Source: UBA6623 sp965226435 (GTDB taxonomy: Bacteria > Acidobacteriota > Terriglobia > Bryobacterales > UBA6623). Taken from it: DNA of 64,000 nucleotides. The notes beneath the pieces were generated by a model. It ran no database searches and had not been told where the DNA came from. It worked only from the letters and a program-made list of their open reading frames with translations. Below, one piece after another: positions 32,890 through 41,987 of the stretch. The stretch is taken from positions 124,001-188,000 of the forward strand of contig CBDDCY010000011.1 of the NCBI GenBank assembly GCA_965226435.1, given 5' to 3'. Both the position numbers and the translations under genes were made by a program. Position 1 is the stretch's first letter. Every line of letters starts with the position of its first letter.

Positions 32890-34533
32890 TCAGTTCGGAA
32901 CCCTCTCAAAATAAACGGCGAATCCATCGTCGTAGATCAGATTCCAATCCGGATGCACCTTCATCGCGCTCGCCAGCGACCAGTCGAGCGGCAACAGGGC
33001 CGCATCAAACTCGTGGCGGCCCACGATCTCCCGCCAGCGCCACCCCGATCCGATCAGCTGCAAGTAGTCCTGGCGTAGCTCAGGGGCATAGAAATCGCTC
33101 CTGCCATCGAAGAACACCTTGCGATTGGGGTGGAAGCGGTAAATCAAATAATCGCCCCATTGGTCCGAACTGAGCACCCTATTCTCCCGGAGCAAGCGGT
33201 CGCCCAAGGCTTCGCAGGCGGCGACGGGAAACCGCAGGTCAGGGAACTGCGCCTTCCATCGGAAGTCATCGGGTCGTAAATGCAACATACTCGCCACGAT
33301 TCCGACGCCGATGAGCGGCAGCAAAATCATGCCGAAGTTCCAACTCGGCGATCGATCCGAGCCTGTTCCGCCGTAATCCTCCGCCATGCTCTGGAGCCCC
33401 ATGAACCATTTATTGCCGGTGCGCGCGGCTTGCGCGATGAGCAGGGTTAGCTCGCGTCCCACCCACGGCGCGGCCAGCAACATGAACAGGGGAATATGGC
33501 GAGCCGAGACCAACGAAGCGTGAGCCCACATGAGGAGAAGCAGGACGGGGGCCAATTCTCGTCGCAGCGTCATCCGAACCACGAAGAAGAGGGTCACGAA
33601 CAAGAATCCCTCAAAAATGTACATGCTTTCGCCGCGAAACCTCGGCGACTGAAACTCTTGCACATTGTTGAGAATGAAATCGTTGCCCAGGTACTCGCCG
33701 ATGTGAAGATGCAGTTGGTAGCCGTAGGGGTTGATCAATGTGGCGGCGGCACAAAGCGCCAGCAGCAAGGCGTAACGCCTTGTTGTCGTCCCTATCTCCG
33801 CCCATCCCCACCCAACGCCGGCGGCGTGGGCCGTCCAAAGCCGTTCCAGGGCTACGCCGACCGCGTAGACGACAATCGCCGCCAACAGCGCCACGAACCC
33901 ACCGTGAACGTTAGTCCAGACCACCACCAGAGGGACCAGAAAGTACACCTTTCGACCGGGTTTTCGGCGATCGGCCTCCAACAACCAGGCGGTTGCGATG
34001 AGAAATCCCCATGTGAACATATGCGGGCGCGCAAGCCAGTGAATCATCGACGCCGCGCTACTAATCGTCATCACCGTGATGGCGACCAGGATGTTGACGC
34101 GCAACCAGAGCATGTACTCGAGTGTAAGGACGGCCGTCATCGCGATCACGACACCGGCCAGCAACACAACGCCCTTGAGGCCGGCCACGCGATGACACCA
34201 TGCCAAAGCGACATCCGCCAACCACTCCCAAGCAAACCATTCCTTGCCCTCCATCGAAAACGAGAACAGGTCGTGGCGGGGAACGGCGTAGTTGTCTAAA
34301 ACGTACTCTCCGGCGCGGATGTGCCAGCCGGTGTCTCCGTCGCTCAACAAGGTCGTCGCGGCGGCGTGACCGAAGAAAAGCCAAAGCAAGATCGAGATAA
34401 AGACCCAGGCTGAAATCGGCGGCAAAAACAGCTCACGGATGCCGCGCTTGGGCCGCTCGGGACCGGACGAACCGGGTCCCGCGGATCCGCCCGGAGGCTT
34501 CTGAGAAGTCGTATTGCGCCCTTCGATCGGCAT
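32890..34533 (-). CDS. Multi-spanning membrane protein, GT-C-like, unknown
   Basis: 547 residues from the ATG at 34533; longer starts are possible. About ten to twelve hydrophobic segments (ISAWVFISILLWLFFGHAAA, VLLAGVVIAMTAVLTLEYML, YALLLALCAAATLI, FLFVTLFFVVRM). After the first helix it has LLSDGDTGWHIRAGEYVLDN, with acidic residues in a periplasmic loop as in GT-C glycosyltransferases, and later NPYGYQLHLHIGEY. The C-terminal tail (SSDQWGDYLIYRFHPNRKVFFDGRSDFY) is soluble. It resembles conserved bacterial membrane proteins of unknown role; a polyprenyl-phosphate-sugar transferase is possible. It is 252 bases downstream of the frameshifted GT-C gene on the same strand. Confidence 0.7.
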   Translation of the reverse strand: MPIEGRNTTSQKPPGGSAGPGSSGPERPKRGIRELFLPPISAWVFISILLWLFFGHAAATTLLSDGDTGWHIRAGEYVLDNYAVPRHDLFSFSMEGKEWFAWEWLADVALAWCHRVAGLKGVVLLAGVVIAMTAVLTLEYMLWLRVNILVAITVMTISSAASMIHWLARPHMFTWGFLIATAWLLEADRRKPGRKVYFLVPLVVVWTNVHGGFVALLAAIVVYAVGVALERLWTAHAAGVGWGWAEIGTTTRRYALLLALCAAATLINPYGYQLHLHIGEYLGNDFILNNVQEFQSPRFRGESMYIFEGFLFVTLFFVVRMTLRRELAPVLLLLMWAHASLVSARHIPLFMLLAAPWVGRELTLLIAQAARTGNKWFMGLQSMAEDYGGTGSDRSPSWNFGMILLPLIGVGIVASMLHLRPDDFRWKAQFPDLRFPVAACEALGDRLLRENRVLSSDQWGDYLIYRFHPNRKVFFDGRSDFYAPELRQDYLQLIGSGWRWREIVGRHEFDAALLPLDWSLASAMKVHPDWNLIYDDGFAVYFERVPN

Positions 34534-34785
34534 TCGTCTGATTCTCTTCCGCGAGTGCGTGGAAGCGGCGCCACCGCATGACGGCCGCCATCTCCTCGTG
34601 CGATCGAACCCAGTGAATATGAGGAACTTAGGTCCGTCGCTCAATCCATACTACCGCACCCTGACGAACGTTCCAATAGCTATATCGATCTAGAACCCTG
34701 GGTGGATAGATCGCAAGTACCACGGGGTCATAGTACTTAGTCGAGATGCGGAACGATCGCAGCCGCGCGGGCCGCTCACGAACGG

Positions 34786-36466
34786 CTATTCTCGGGCGGC
34801 GGTGGACGCGTTTGGTGCCGCGGGACGGCCGATTTCGAAGATTTTGAGCGCCCCGCCCCGGGTCACGAAGATCGGGACGGATCCGGCCGTTTGACTCTCG
34901 ACATGCTTGAGGATGACGTCTTGCGCGGTTTCGAGTCGAAAATCGTTTTTCGCGACGAGCCAGTAACGGGCTCCTATCGATTCGGCCGTGTCCATGAAAT
35001 GCTCCAGGTCTCGATTCAAAATCTCTTCGTCTTGGCGATAGAAGGCCTCGGTCGAAAAGATGATCGGCCGGATCGCTTGGCGACCCGTGGCGAGCCAAAG
35101 CAGCGCGTCCTGATAGGCGACAAAGCGGTCGTTCGACCGGGTGTTTTCGCGAATCCAGTCGTACGCCTCTCGTCTCTCGGCCGCGAAATGTTCCGCGGAC
35201 CGTTGAATGTCAGGACGCGCTCCCGGAATCTGTTTCGCGTACCCGAGTACACCGTAACCCGCCAACCAGGCGATCAACGCCGCTAGAACTCCCGCGATCG
35301 CCCGGTCCAGGAAAGGTTTGTCGGAGCGCAGGATTTCCACGGCCGAGCTCCCAACGAAGCGCATCTCCGTCCAGGCACCGGCAAGAAACAAGGGCAGAAA
35401 CAGAATCAACAAGCGGTCGACGACCGGATAGTTCCACACGATAACAATCGGCAATGTAGCCACTAAGCCCGTGACGGCCGGGTGCAAACCCCGCGAACGG
35501 ACCACGGTCCACAGCCCCTTGGCTATGCCAATCGACACCACAACCGAGGCCATGCGCAGTAGAAGGCCCCCGGAAAACCCCACGACATCCAGCGAAAACG
35601 TCATGGCGGCCGGGTATCGGATCAGCTGACCGAGGTTGAAGACAGCCATGGCCCAAAAGGTCTCGAAATCCGGCACGGAAAGCTTCCAGAAGCCGAAATA
35701 ACTCGTGTAGTAGAGCAGGGTCTGATGGAACCCGGCGGCTGCCTCCGACAGGTCCGGGCCGCCCTCGGACCGTGGGGCCGACAACAGAAAGGACGCGCCC
35801 ACGAAGGCGATACCGCAGCCCGCCGCGATCAAGCCCCTGGAGATCCGTCCTCGAAACACGGCGAAAGCCCCGATACCGAGAGCGGCCGCAATGCCCACCG
35901 AGCGCGTAGCGGTAGCCAGGACGACGGCGGCAACGGCATACCACCAACGGCGCGAGGTCGGCGCCGTATCGCCGTTCGGATGCAAGCCGGCCCAGGCCCC
36001 CGACAAAAGCCCAGACCGCGAGCGCCATGAACAACATGTCGCTGAGGAGGCTCGAAGAAAGAAACAACGTCGTGGGATGCAACCCACAAGCCGCCGTCAA
36101 GGCCAACGACACCGGCTCCGCCAAACCGAGTTGACGAAAAAGGAAGAAACAGCCCACCAGGAAAGCGCACCCGGCCAGCGCCGAGACCCAAAACCCCGCC
36201 GCCAAATTATCGGGGAAAACGGGCCAAGCCCTCCAAATCAGCGAGGCCAACGAGGGGTAGAGGGGGGGATACTTTGTCGGAACCGGCTCACCTGGGATGC
36301 TGGGAAACAGAAAACCTCGGCCTTCGGCCAGGGCTTGGGCGGAACTCCAATAGAGCGTGTCGTCGTGATAGGTTCCGAATTGGTCGGGCGACCATCTTGC
36401 GATGACGATGAAAAGGAAAGCCGCGGTCAGGCCCACCAGCCCGAGGACCGCACGGGTGGACAGCAT
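34786..36466 (-). pseudogene. Dolichyl-phosphate-mannose-type (GT-C) glycosyltransferase, frameshifted
   Basis: The first frame (ATG at 36466) has MLSTRAVLGLVGLTAAFLFI, the loop SPDQFGTYHDDTLYWSSAQA and LPSIPGEP..TKYPPLYPSL-like PVPTKYPPLYPSLASL, typical of PMT/ArnT-type enzymes, and runs to about 35990. The second frame continues as RRWWYAVAAVVLATATRSVG and on to VLAALIAWLAGYGVLGYAKQ, with a soluble tail (YDWIRENTRSNDRFVAYQDA). One extra base in the GC-rich run between 35945 and 35995 separates them. The intact protein would have about 560 residues and around ten membrane helices, and would transfer a sugar from a lipid carrier at the outer face of the inner membrane. Confidence 0.75.
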
Positions 36467-36497
36467 CTTCGGCCGATCATCCTCGTCGGACGACGAG

Positions 36498-37169
36498 TTA
36501 AGGCATCGCCATGGCCACCGGCTCGGAGACCAAATCATTTTCGAATTCTAGCGTGCCGCCGCGTAGTTTGCGACCGTACATCGCCAATTCGAAGCGGTCC
36601 TTAACCCCTGTTTTCTCAAAGATGTGCATCAGGTGCACTTTGACCGTTCCGGTGGTAATGGTGAGTTCCTCGGCGATTTGCTTGTTCTTCATCCCTCGCA
36701 TGACGAGGCTCAAGATCTCGTCTTCCCGGGGGGTAAGACGCGGCGTGGAGCGCCGGTTAATGAAGCCCACGAACTGATTCGAAACCGAACTCTCGATCCA
36801 AATGTTTCCGTTCGCGACCGTTCGGAGACACTCGACGATCACGTCAACGGGAAGCGTCTTCTTCAGAATTCCACGGGCCCCGACCTGCAAAGCGCGGAAG
36901 GATTCCACTTCGGAAATTTCAGCCGCCCACAACACCGGCTCCGTCTCGGGGGCCCGGGCCTTGATGTCGGAAACCAGTTGAAAAACCGCTTTGGTGCCGA
37001 ACGCCTTGTCGAGCAGGCAAACCTTGGGGGACTCCTCGGCGACAAAGTCAAACATACCGCGCAGCTCGTCCACGGAACCGATAAACTCGATGTCCTCAAC
37101 GCCCGCCAGGCTGCTCTTCAGGCCCTCCAAAACAATCGGTTGCGATTCGCATGCACAAACTCGGATCAT
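36498..37169 (-). CDS. NarL/LuxR-type response regulator, receiver degenerate
   Basis: 223 residues. Residues 1-120 are a receiver fold: the usual two N-terminal acidic residues are replaced (MIRVCACESQPIVLEG), the phosphorylatable Asp is present in KVCLLDKAF, and the switch Lys is in ILKKTLP. Residues 150-215 are a LuxR helix-turn-helix (LTPREDEILSLVMRGMKNKQIAEELTITTGTVKVHLMHIFEKTGVKDRFELAMYG). No histidine kinase is nearby. Control by something other than phosphorylation is possible. Upstream, 37170-37391 is relatively AT-rich and has TACTAGTACTAT, a possible operator. It lies just upstream of the GT-C gene. Confidence 0.85.
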   Translation of the reverse strand: MIRVCACESQPIVLEGLKSSLAGVEDIEFIGSVDELRGMFDFVAEESPKVCLLDKAFGTKAVFQLVSDIKARAPETEPVLWAAEISEVESFRALQVGARGILKKTLPVDVIVECLRTVANGNIWIESSVSNQFVGFINRRSTPRLTPREDEILSLVMRGMKNKQIAEELTITTGTVKVHLMHIFEKTGVKDRFELAMYGRKLRGGTLEFENDLVSEPVAMAMP

Positions 37170-37391
37170 CGGACCAACACCCTTCTCCCGCCGAAACGAG
37201 CAAAACTAATCTACCATTTCGTACTGTTGATACTAGTACTATATGACAGAATGCCAGCCGGCAATGCTATTCGCACCTTAGGCGAATCAAGAAAAACCTC
37301 TTACTCCGGCGACGAACATCCGGACGGCGAATCAATCCGTCGATGGTCGTAAGAGTCTCGGCCGCAGCGGATTCAGAGAACTCAGCGAGCT

Positions 37392-38513
37392 TTATGAAGC
37401 CGCTTGACGCAGCGCTTCCCGATACAACTTGGAGACAGTCCCCAGGGCGTGGCGGGTGACCATGTGTTGCTTGGCGCGCTTTCCCAAAACCTCTCTTAAC
37501 CCGTTCTCTTTCACCAACACACGCAGCATCTCGGCGAGCATTTCCACTTCCGCTTCGCCCGCGTCGACCTTCCAAAACACATCGTCGGGATAGTCGGCAT
37601 TCTCCTCCCCGGCGGTCACCAGAACGGGCTTTCCCGCGGCCGCCAGTTTCACGACGACCCCCGACGTTTCACCGGCCGACGGATGCCTTAGACTGACCGC
37701 GACATCCGTAATGGCGGCCAATCGCCAAAACTCGTCTTCCGGCACGAAGGGCCGACAAATCGCGGGCAGCTTGGCGAGCAGGGGCTCGACCGCGAGGCGG
37801 TAGGTTTCGGACACGAAATCGCCAACCAGAAGCAATCGACAGGGCGCCTCGATGGCGCGAACGGCCCGCAACAGCGACCGCAACCGCTTGGTCGGCCGCT
37901 GGTAACCGAAGGTTCCGATCACGACCGCATCAGGGGGGATGCCGAGCCGCTCCCGGATCGCCGCGCGGGCGGGGCCGTCGGGTAATTGGGGCGCTTGCGC
38001 AAAATGGGGGATCTCGACGATCGGCGGAGCCGGGCCCTCGGCGACCGCCTGGCGGGCGAGTCGAGCGGCCCCCGGGTTGTGCACGATCACCAGGCGAGAG
38101 TTTTCGACAATCCGGCGCAGCATCGGATGGCGAAAATAGCGAGCGTCACTCGCCGACGCCGCTCGCGCCCGCCAGAGTTCGTCGGCGAACTGCCGCATCC
38201 ATTCGCCGTAGTTGTAGACGAATTCCGCGACGTAAGCATCACGGTCGAGTCGGCCCAGCAGGAAGTGCTGCAAGACCGCATCGTGGAGGACTACCACGCC
38301 GGGTCTCTTCAGCGCCAGATCGTAAATCTCGCCGTGCAGGGCGTTGTTGCCGAGGTGATAGAGGCAGACGTCGTAGTCGGCCGCTCTATCTTCGTCGAGC
38401 GTCGAGACGAGGTCGACGCGGATGGCGCGCGAAAGTTCCCGAGCCAGCGTGACGGAGTAGTCGGCGACACCGGTTGGGGCCGGGGGCAAAGGAGAAACCA
38501 ACGCGATCTTCAC
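37392..38513 (-). CDS. Family 4 glycosyltransferase
   Basis: 373 residues with the GT-B/GT4 pattern: MKIALVSPLPPAPTGVADYSVTLARELS, VVVLHDAVLQHFLLG, VIVHNPGAARLARQ in the first half; VVIGTFGYQRPTKRL, CRLLLVGDF, PEDEFWRLAAITDVAVSLRHPSAGETSGVVVKLAAAGKPVLVTAGEE in the second, where the EX7E-like region binds the nucleotide sugar. It should add a sugar to a surface glycan precursor in the cytoplasm. The GTG start overlaps the stop of yggS (GTGA, 38510-38513), so the two are translated together. Confidence 0.88.
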   Translation of the reverse strand: MKIALVSPLPPAPTGVADYSVTLARELSRAIRVDLVSTLDEDRAADYDVCLYHLGNNALHGEIYDLALKRPGVVVLHDAVLQHFLLGRLDRDAYVAEFVYNYGEWMRQFADELWRARAASASDARYFRHPMLRRIVENSRLVIVHNPGAARLARQAVAEGPAPPIVEIPHFAQAPQLPDGPARAAIRERLGIPPDAVVIGTFGYQRPTKRLRSLLRAVRAIEAPCRLLLVGDFVSETYRLAVEPLLAKLPAICRPFVPEDEFWRLAAITDVAVSLRHPSAGETSGVVVKLAAAGKPVLVTAGEENADYPDDVFWKVDAGEAEVEMLAEMLRVLVKENGLREVLGKRAKQHMVTRHALGTVSKLYREALRQAAS

Positions 38514-39169
38514 CGCGCCGGCCTCTTGCCGAAAATCGCGGTGCCGACGCGAACCATCGTGGAGCCCTCTTCGACAGCCGCTTCGAGATCACGGCTCATC
38601 CCCATGGAGATTTCAGTCACTGCGTAGCGCTCGGCGAGCTGTCGCAGGCGTTGGAAATAAGGGCGAGTCTTCTCGGGATCTTCAAGCCAAGGCGGCATTC
38701 CCATCAACCCCCGCAGTCGGAGATGGGGGCAAGCTTCGGTGAATTGCTTGACGGCGGCGATGTCGGCTTCGGCCAGTCCGCTCTTGCTTTCTTCCTCGGA
38801 TAGTTTGACCTCGAGAAAAACGTCAAGGTCGCGCCCGGCATCATTGAGACGCCGTGCGATCTTTTCGCTATGAACGGTTTGGATGACGTCGAACAGCTCG
38901 GAAGCGGCGGTGGTTTTATTCGATTGCAGCCTTCCGATCATGTGGAAGACGGCACCGGGAAGGGGCGGCAGATCGGCCCGTTTGCGCTGAAATTCCTGCA
39001 GGTAGTTCTCGCCGAAATGCCGCTGCCCGGCCTCGTAGGCGGCCACGATATCCTCGGCCGGCTTCACTTTCGAGACGGCCACGATCGTAATTTCATCGGG
39101 GTCACGCCCGGCGTTGCGGGCCGCCTCGGCGACTCGCTCTCGAACTCGCGCCAATCTTTCGGTGATCAA
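38510..39169 (-). CDS. yggS: YggS/PLPBP family pyridoxal-phosphate homeostasis protein
   Basis: 219 residues from a TTG start. The PLP lysine is in ITIVAVSKVKPAEDI, followed by GQRHFGENYLQEFQRK, FHMIGRLQSNKTT, VHSEKIARRLN, LEVKLSEEESKSGL, LRGLMGMPP and SMGMSRDLEAAVEEGSTMVRVGTAIFG, the complete conserved set of the COG0325 family. These proteins carry PLP without a known reaction and keep free PLP and amino acids balanced. Length is typical (about 220-230). It is the first gene of a two-gene unit with the glycosyltransferase; upstream is a palindromic repeat cluster. Confidence 0.93.
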   Translation of the reverse strand: MITERLARVRERVAEAARNAGRDPDEITIVAVSKVKPAEDIVAAYEAGQRHFGENYLQEFQRKRADLPPLPGAVFHMIGRLQSNKTTAASELFDVIQTVHSEKIARRLNDAGRDLDVFLEVKLSEEESKSGLAEADIAAVKQFTEACPHLRLRGLMGMPPWLEDPEKTRPYFQRLRQLAERYAVTEISMGMSRDLEAAVEEGSTMVRVGTAIFGKRPAR

Positions 39170-39184
39170 GTTCCCATTTTAGAC

Positions 39185-39269
39185 TTGAAACTTCGATTGG
39201 GGCAGGGGGAGACGAGACAAGCTGAGAGCTTGTCTCAACTTTGGGCTGGGACCGGCAAGAGTGCCGGTC
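39185..39269. repeat. Modular palindromic repeats, second site
   Basis: TTGAAACTTCGATTGGGGC at 39185 is followed by a hairpin with arms GAGACAAGCT/AGCTTGTCTC (39214-39236) and by GACCGGCAAGAGTGCCGGTC (39250-39269). These match the modules at 13899-14036 almost base for base but without the GGGCAGG hairpin. They occupy the space between yggS and the end of the PVC-type protein. Confidence 0.75.
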
Positions 39270-39287
39270 GCTACTGATTTCACTCGC

Positions 39288-41921
39288 TTAGGGTCGTGGC
39301 TCGGTTTGGGGTTGCGTGAGTCCGCTTGGTTGGGTCGTCAAGGCGGCCACCCGTTCTCGAATAGCCGGATCGGGGTGCTCGCGAAGACGGGTTCGATCAC
39401 CCTCGTCAAGGCTTGCGAGATCGACCGAGCCCGCCTCGGCGGCGGCAAGCCATACGCTGATCCACTCCGGGCGACGAAGCAGAGTCCGCATCGCGCGGTT
39501 GCGCGCTTCGGGCGAAAACCCGGGCCACCCCGCGGTCAACATCTCCGCCACGGCGGGATCATCAAATTGCCCCGCCGCCTCGACCGCCGCGTCTTTGACC
39601 ACTCTCGGTGAAGACGACTCGATGATTGCGCGCAGAGTGGACCCGACGGCCCGGAAGCCGCCGCCCCGCAAGTAGCCGACCGCCCTTGCGCGCTTCTCGA
39701 TCGGAAGACTTTCGTCGCGAGCGCTCACCAGCGCCATACTCGTGAACTCGGGAAAGACGAGATATTGACAAGCATTGGCGGCGGCCGTCCGCACACCCTC
39801 ATTGCGATGACGCAGCAAACTCGCTAGAACATGCTCGGCCGAGGGGACTCGGAGGCGCTTCTCGCTCGGACGCGCCAAACCCTTCGCCAGCCCCTCGAGG
39901 GTCGTCTCCAGCCACGGATCGCGACGAATCACCGGGCTGCCGTCCAAGGTGATCAGCAGCATGGTGACGTCGTTGGCTCCCCGCCCGGCCCCGATCCGAG
40001 ACGTTAAGCCCGCGATGAATTGTCGCTTCTCGGCTGTCGGTTCGGCGAAGAAATCGCGGTGTCGTACCAGCATCCGCGTCAAGACTTGCAACGAACGCGG
40101 TCCGGCGGAGACGAGAAGCGCCGTCCGTAGCCGGAGATCCTCGACACTGGCGGAAGCAAGCTTGGCCAGAGGCCGGTGATTGGCGTCGATCTTTCCGAGG
40201 GTCAAGGCAAGTTGAAAACGCACCCGCGGGTTCGTCTCGCCGAGGCGGGCCGTGACCGCGTTTCCCAACTCGGGGAGAAAGTCCTCCGCCAAGCGCAGGG
40301 CATGTTCGCGAATGCGCGGATCGTCATCGCGCAAGACGGAACGCACCAGGATGGCGTCGAGAGCGCGCAGGCCTTCGAGCGCCCATAAGGCATGGAGGCG
40401 AGCCAGGGGCGCCGCGGCGCTTTCGGCGGTTAGTTTGAGGCCGGGGATCGCCGAGACGTCGGCCAGCGCGATGAGCAGGCGTTGCGCGGCGCGGCGGTGC
40501 CAACCGTTCGCGTGGCCGAGCATCTCGACCAACTCTTGGGCGTTGGCCTGGCCCGGCAGCTTGCGGGGCGAGGCGACCCGGCCTTCCGCGACGATGCGGT
40601 AGATTCCGCCGCGGTCGTTGCCGCGATCGAAATCGATCTCGACTTCCCGCATGACCGCTTCAGGGATGGAATTGGGATGCTCGATGTAGTCGCGATGGAA
40701 ATCGACGACGTAGAGATTGCCGTCAGGACCGTTGGCGAAGTTCACTGGACGAAACCAGGTGTCGGTCGAGGCTAGAAACTCACGGCCTTTCAGGGAACGG
40801 TCCGCGCGGAAGGTGACGCCCGCGGGCGAAAGCACGTCACGGTGGACGAGGTTCGCGGCCGTGTCGGCGGTGAAGACGCTGCCGGCATACTGGGCGGGAA
40901 ACGAGTCGCCAAGATAAACGGTCGTTCCGGCGGCGGCGGAAAAATGTCGGGTCGGCTGCTCGGGCCGCCCGGGTTGGGGTTCTTCATCGCTCTGTTGTCT
41001 TCCATCGTTTGGCCGGTTGCGCCATTTCCGCTGTTCGGTAAGCGGGAAGATCACCGTTGCGTTGGGGTCGTGGGCGGTCACGTCTTCAAGCGTGGAAGGC
41101 GACTCGAATAGCGTCTTACCCGCGAGGTAGCGAGCCGGGAACACGGCGTGCCGCAAATGCAAAGCGCTCTCGGTGACGAAGAGGTTGCCCCAGGCATCGA
41201 ACGACATGCCGGACCGCGAGGGTCCCGCGGCGGCCTCGAAACGCCCGTCCATCGGATGAAAACGAAAGTCGCCGCCGTCGACCCGGACCGCCGGCCGGTC
41301 AGGCCATTTGGGTGAGGTGATTTCGCCTTCTCCGCCGCTATTGGCGGCGTAGACCCAGTTGTCTACGCCGAGGCGAAGATTCGTGACACGGGTCCCGAAG
41401 GAAGCTCCGGTTGAGGCAAACCGGCGGAACCAGACTTCGCGCACATCGGCCTTGCCGTCGCCGTTCGTGTCTCTCAGATAGAGGATTTCCCCGGCCGCGG
41501 CAACGAACACGCCGCCGCTCCAGGGCAGAACGCCGCTCGCCTGGCGGAGCTCGTCGGCGAACACCGAGGCCGTCTCGAAACGCCCGTCGCGGTCGCGGTC
41601 TTCGAGAAACCGGATGCGGCCGCGTGGCGGTTCGCCCCGCGGCGGATCGAATGGCAAGTCGGGCATCTCGGCGACCCACAAATTGCCGTTTTGATCGAAA
41701 GCGATGGCAACAGGGTCGATGACTTCGGGTTCCGCGGCAACCGTCTCGATGCGAAAACCTTCGATGATTTGAAAACTTTCGAGCACCCGCGCCGGCTCCA
41801 GAGGGTCGGTGTCGTAGGGACCTTTGGGGGGAGCAGACTCCGAGCAGGCGGCGAGGAAAATCGTCAGGGCGGGCAAGCATCCAAGGAGAACTTTTCGCGG
41901 AGTATTGACGAACGCCCGCAA
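39288..41921 (-). CDS. PVC-type membrane-bound dehydrogenase-like lipoprotein with HEAT repeats
   Basis: 877 residues from a TTG start. A lipoprotein leader (LLGCLPALTIFLAAC) with cysteine at the lipobox. Residues 50-430 form a beta-propeller (VAIAFDQNGNLWVAEMPDLP, GDFRFHPMDGRFEAAAGPSRSGMSFDAWGNLFVTES, FANGPDGNLYVVDFHRDYIEHPNSIP), as in TIGR02604/L-sorbosone dehydrogenase-like proteins. The rest is helical HEAT-like repeats (LARLHALWALEGLRALDAILV, DAAVEAAGQFDDPAVAEMLT). No CxxCH haem motif was found, unlike many PVC relatives, so it is not an obvious cytochrome. It should sit on the periplasmic side of a membrane; the substrate is unknown. Confidence 0.8.
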   Translation of the reverse strand: MRAFVNTPRKVLLGCLPALTIFLAACSESAPPKGPYDTDPLEPARVLESFQIIEGFRIETVAAEPEVIDPVAIAFDQNGNLWVAEMPDLPFDPPRGEPPRGRIRFLEDRDRDGRFETASVFADELRQASGVLPWSGGVFVAAAGEILYLRDTNGDGKADVREVWFRRFASTGASFGTRVTNLRLGVDNWVYAANSGGEGEITSPKWPDRPAVRVDGGDFRFHPMDGRFEAAAGPSRSGMSFDAWGNLFVTESALHLRHAVFPARYLAGKTLFESPSTLEDVTAHDPNATVIFPLTEQRKWRNRPNDGRQQSDEEPQPGRPEQPTRHFSAAAGTTVYLGDSFPAQYAGSVFTADTAANLVHRDVLSPAGVTFRADRSLKGREFLASTDTWFRPVNFANGPDGNLYVVDFHRDYIEHPNSIPEAVMREVEIDFDRGNDRGGIYRIVAEGRVASPRKLPGQANAQELVEMLGHANGWHRRAAQRLLIALADVSAIPGLKLTAESAAAPLARLHALWALEGLRALDAILVRSVLRDDDPRIREHALRLAEDFLPELGNAVTARLGETNPRVRFQLALTLGKIDANHRPLAKLASASVEDLRLRTALLVSAGPRSLQVLTRMLVRHRDFFAEPTAEKRQFIAGLTSRIGAGRGANDVTMLLITLDGSPVIRRDPWLETTLEGLAKGLARPSEKRLRVPSAEHVLASLLRHRNEGVRTAAANACQYLVFPEFTSMALVSARDESLPIEKRARAVGYLRGGGFRAVGSTLRAIIESSSPRVVKDAAVEAAGQFDDPAVAEMLTAGWPGFSPEARNRAMRTLLRRPEWISVWLAAAEAGSVDLASLDEGDRTRLREHPDPAIRERVAALTTQPSGLTQPQTEPRP

Positions 41922-41987
41922 GGTCTACCCATTGTCGCAGACCGAGGCGCTGTTAGAATAAATCCGGCTCGGCCCGGAGAAAACACC

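Noticed and set aside
32687..33078. Continuation of the IS3 transposase frame to 33078
   Set aside because: After the shift point the original frame loses all transposase similarity and runs antisense into the membrane protein gene.
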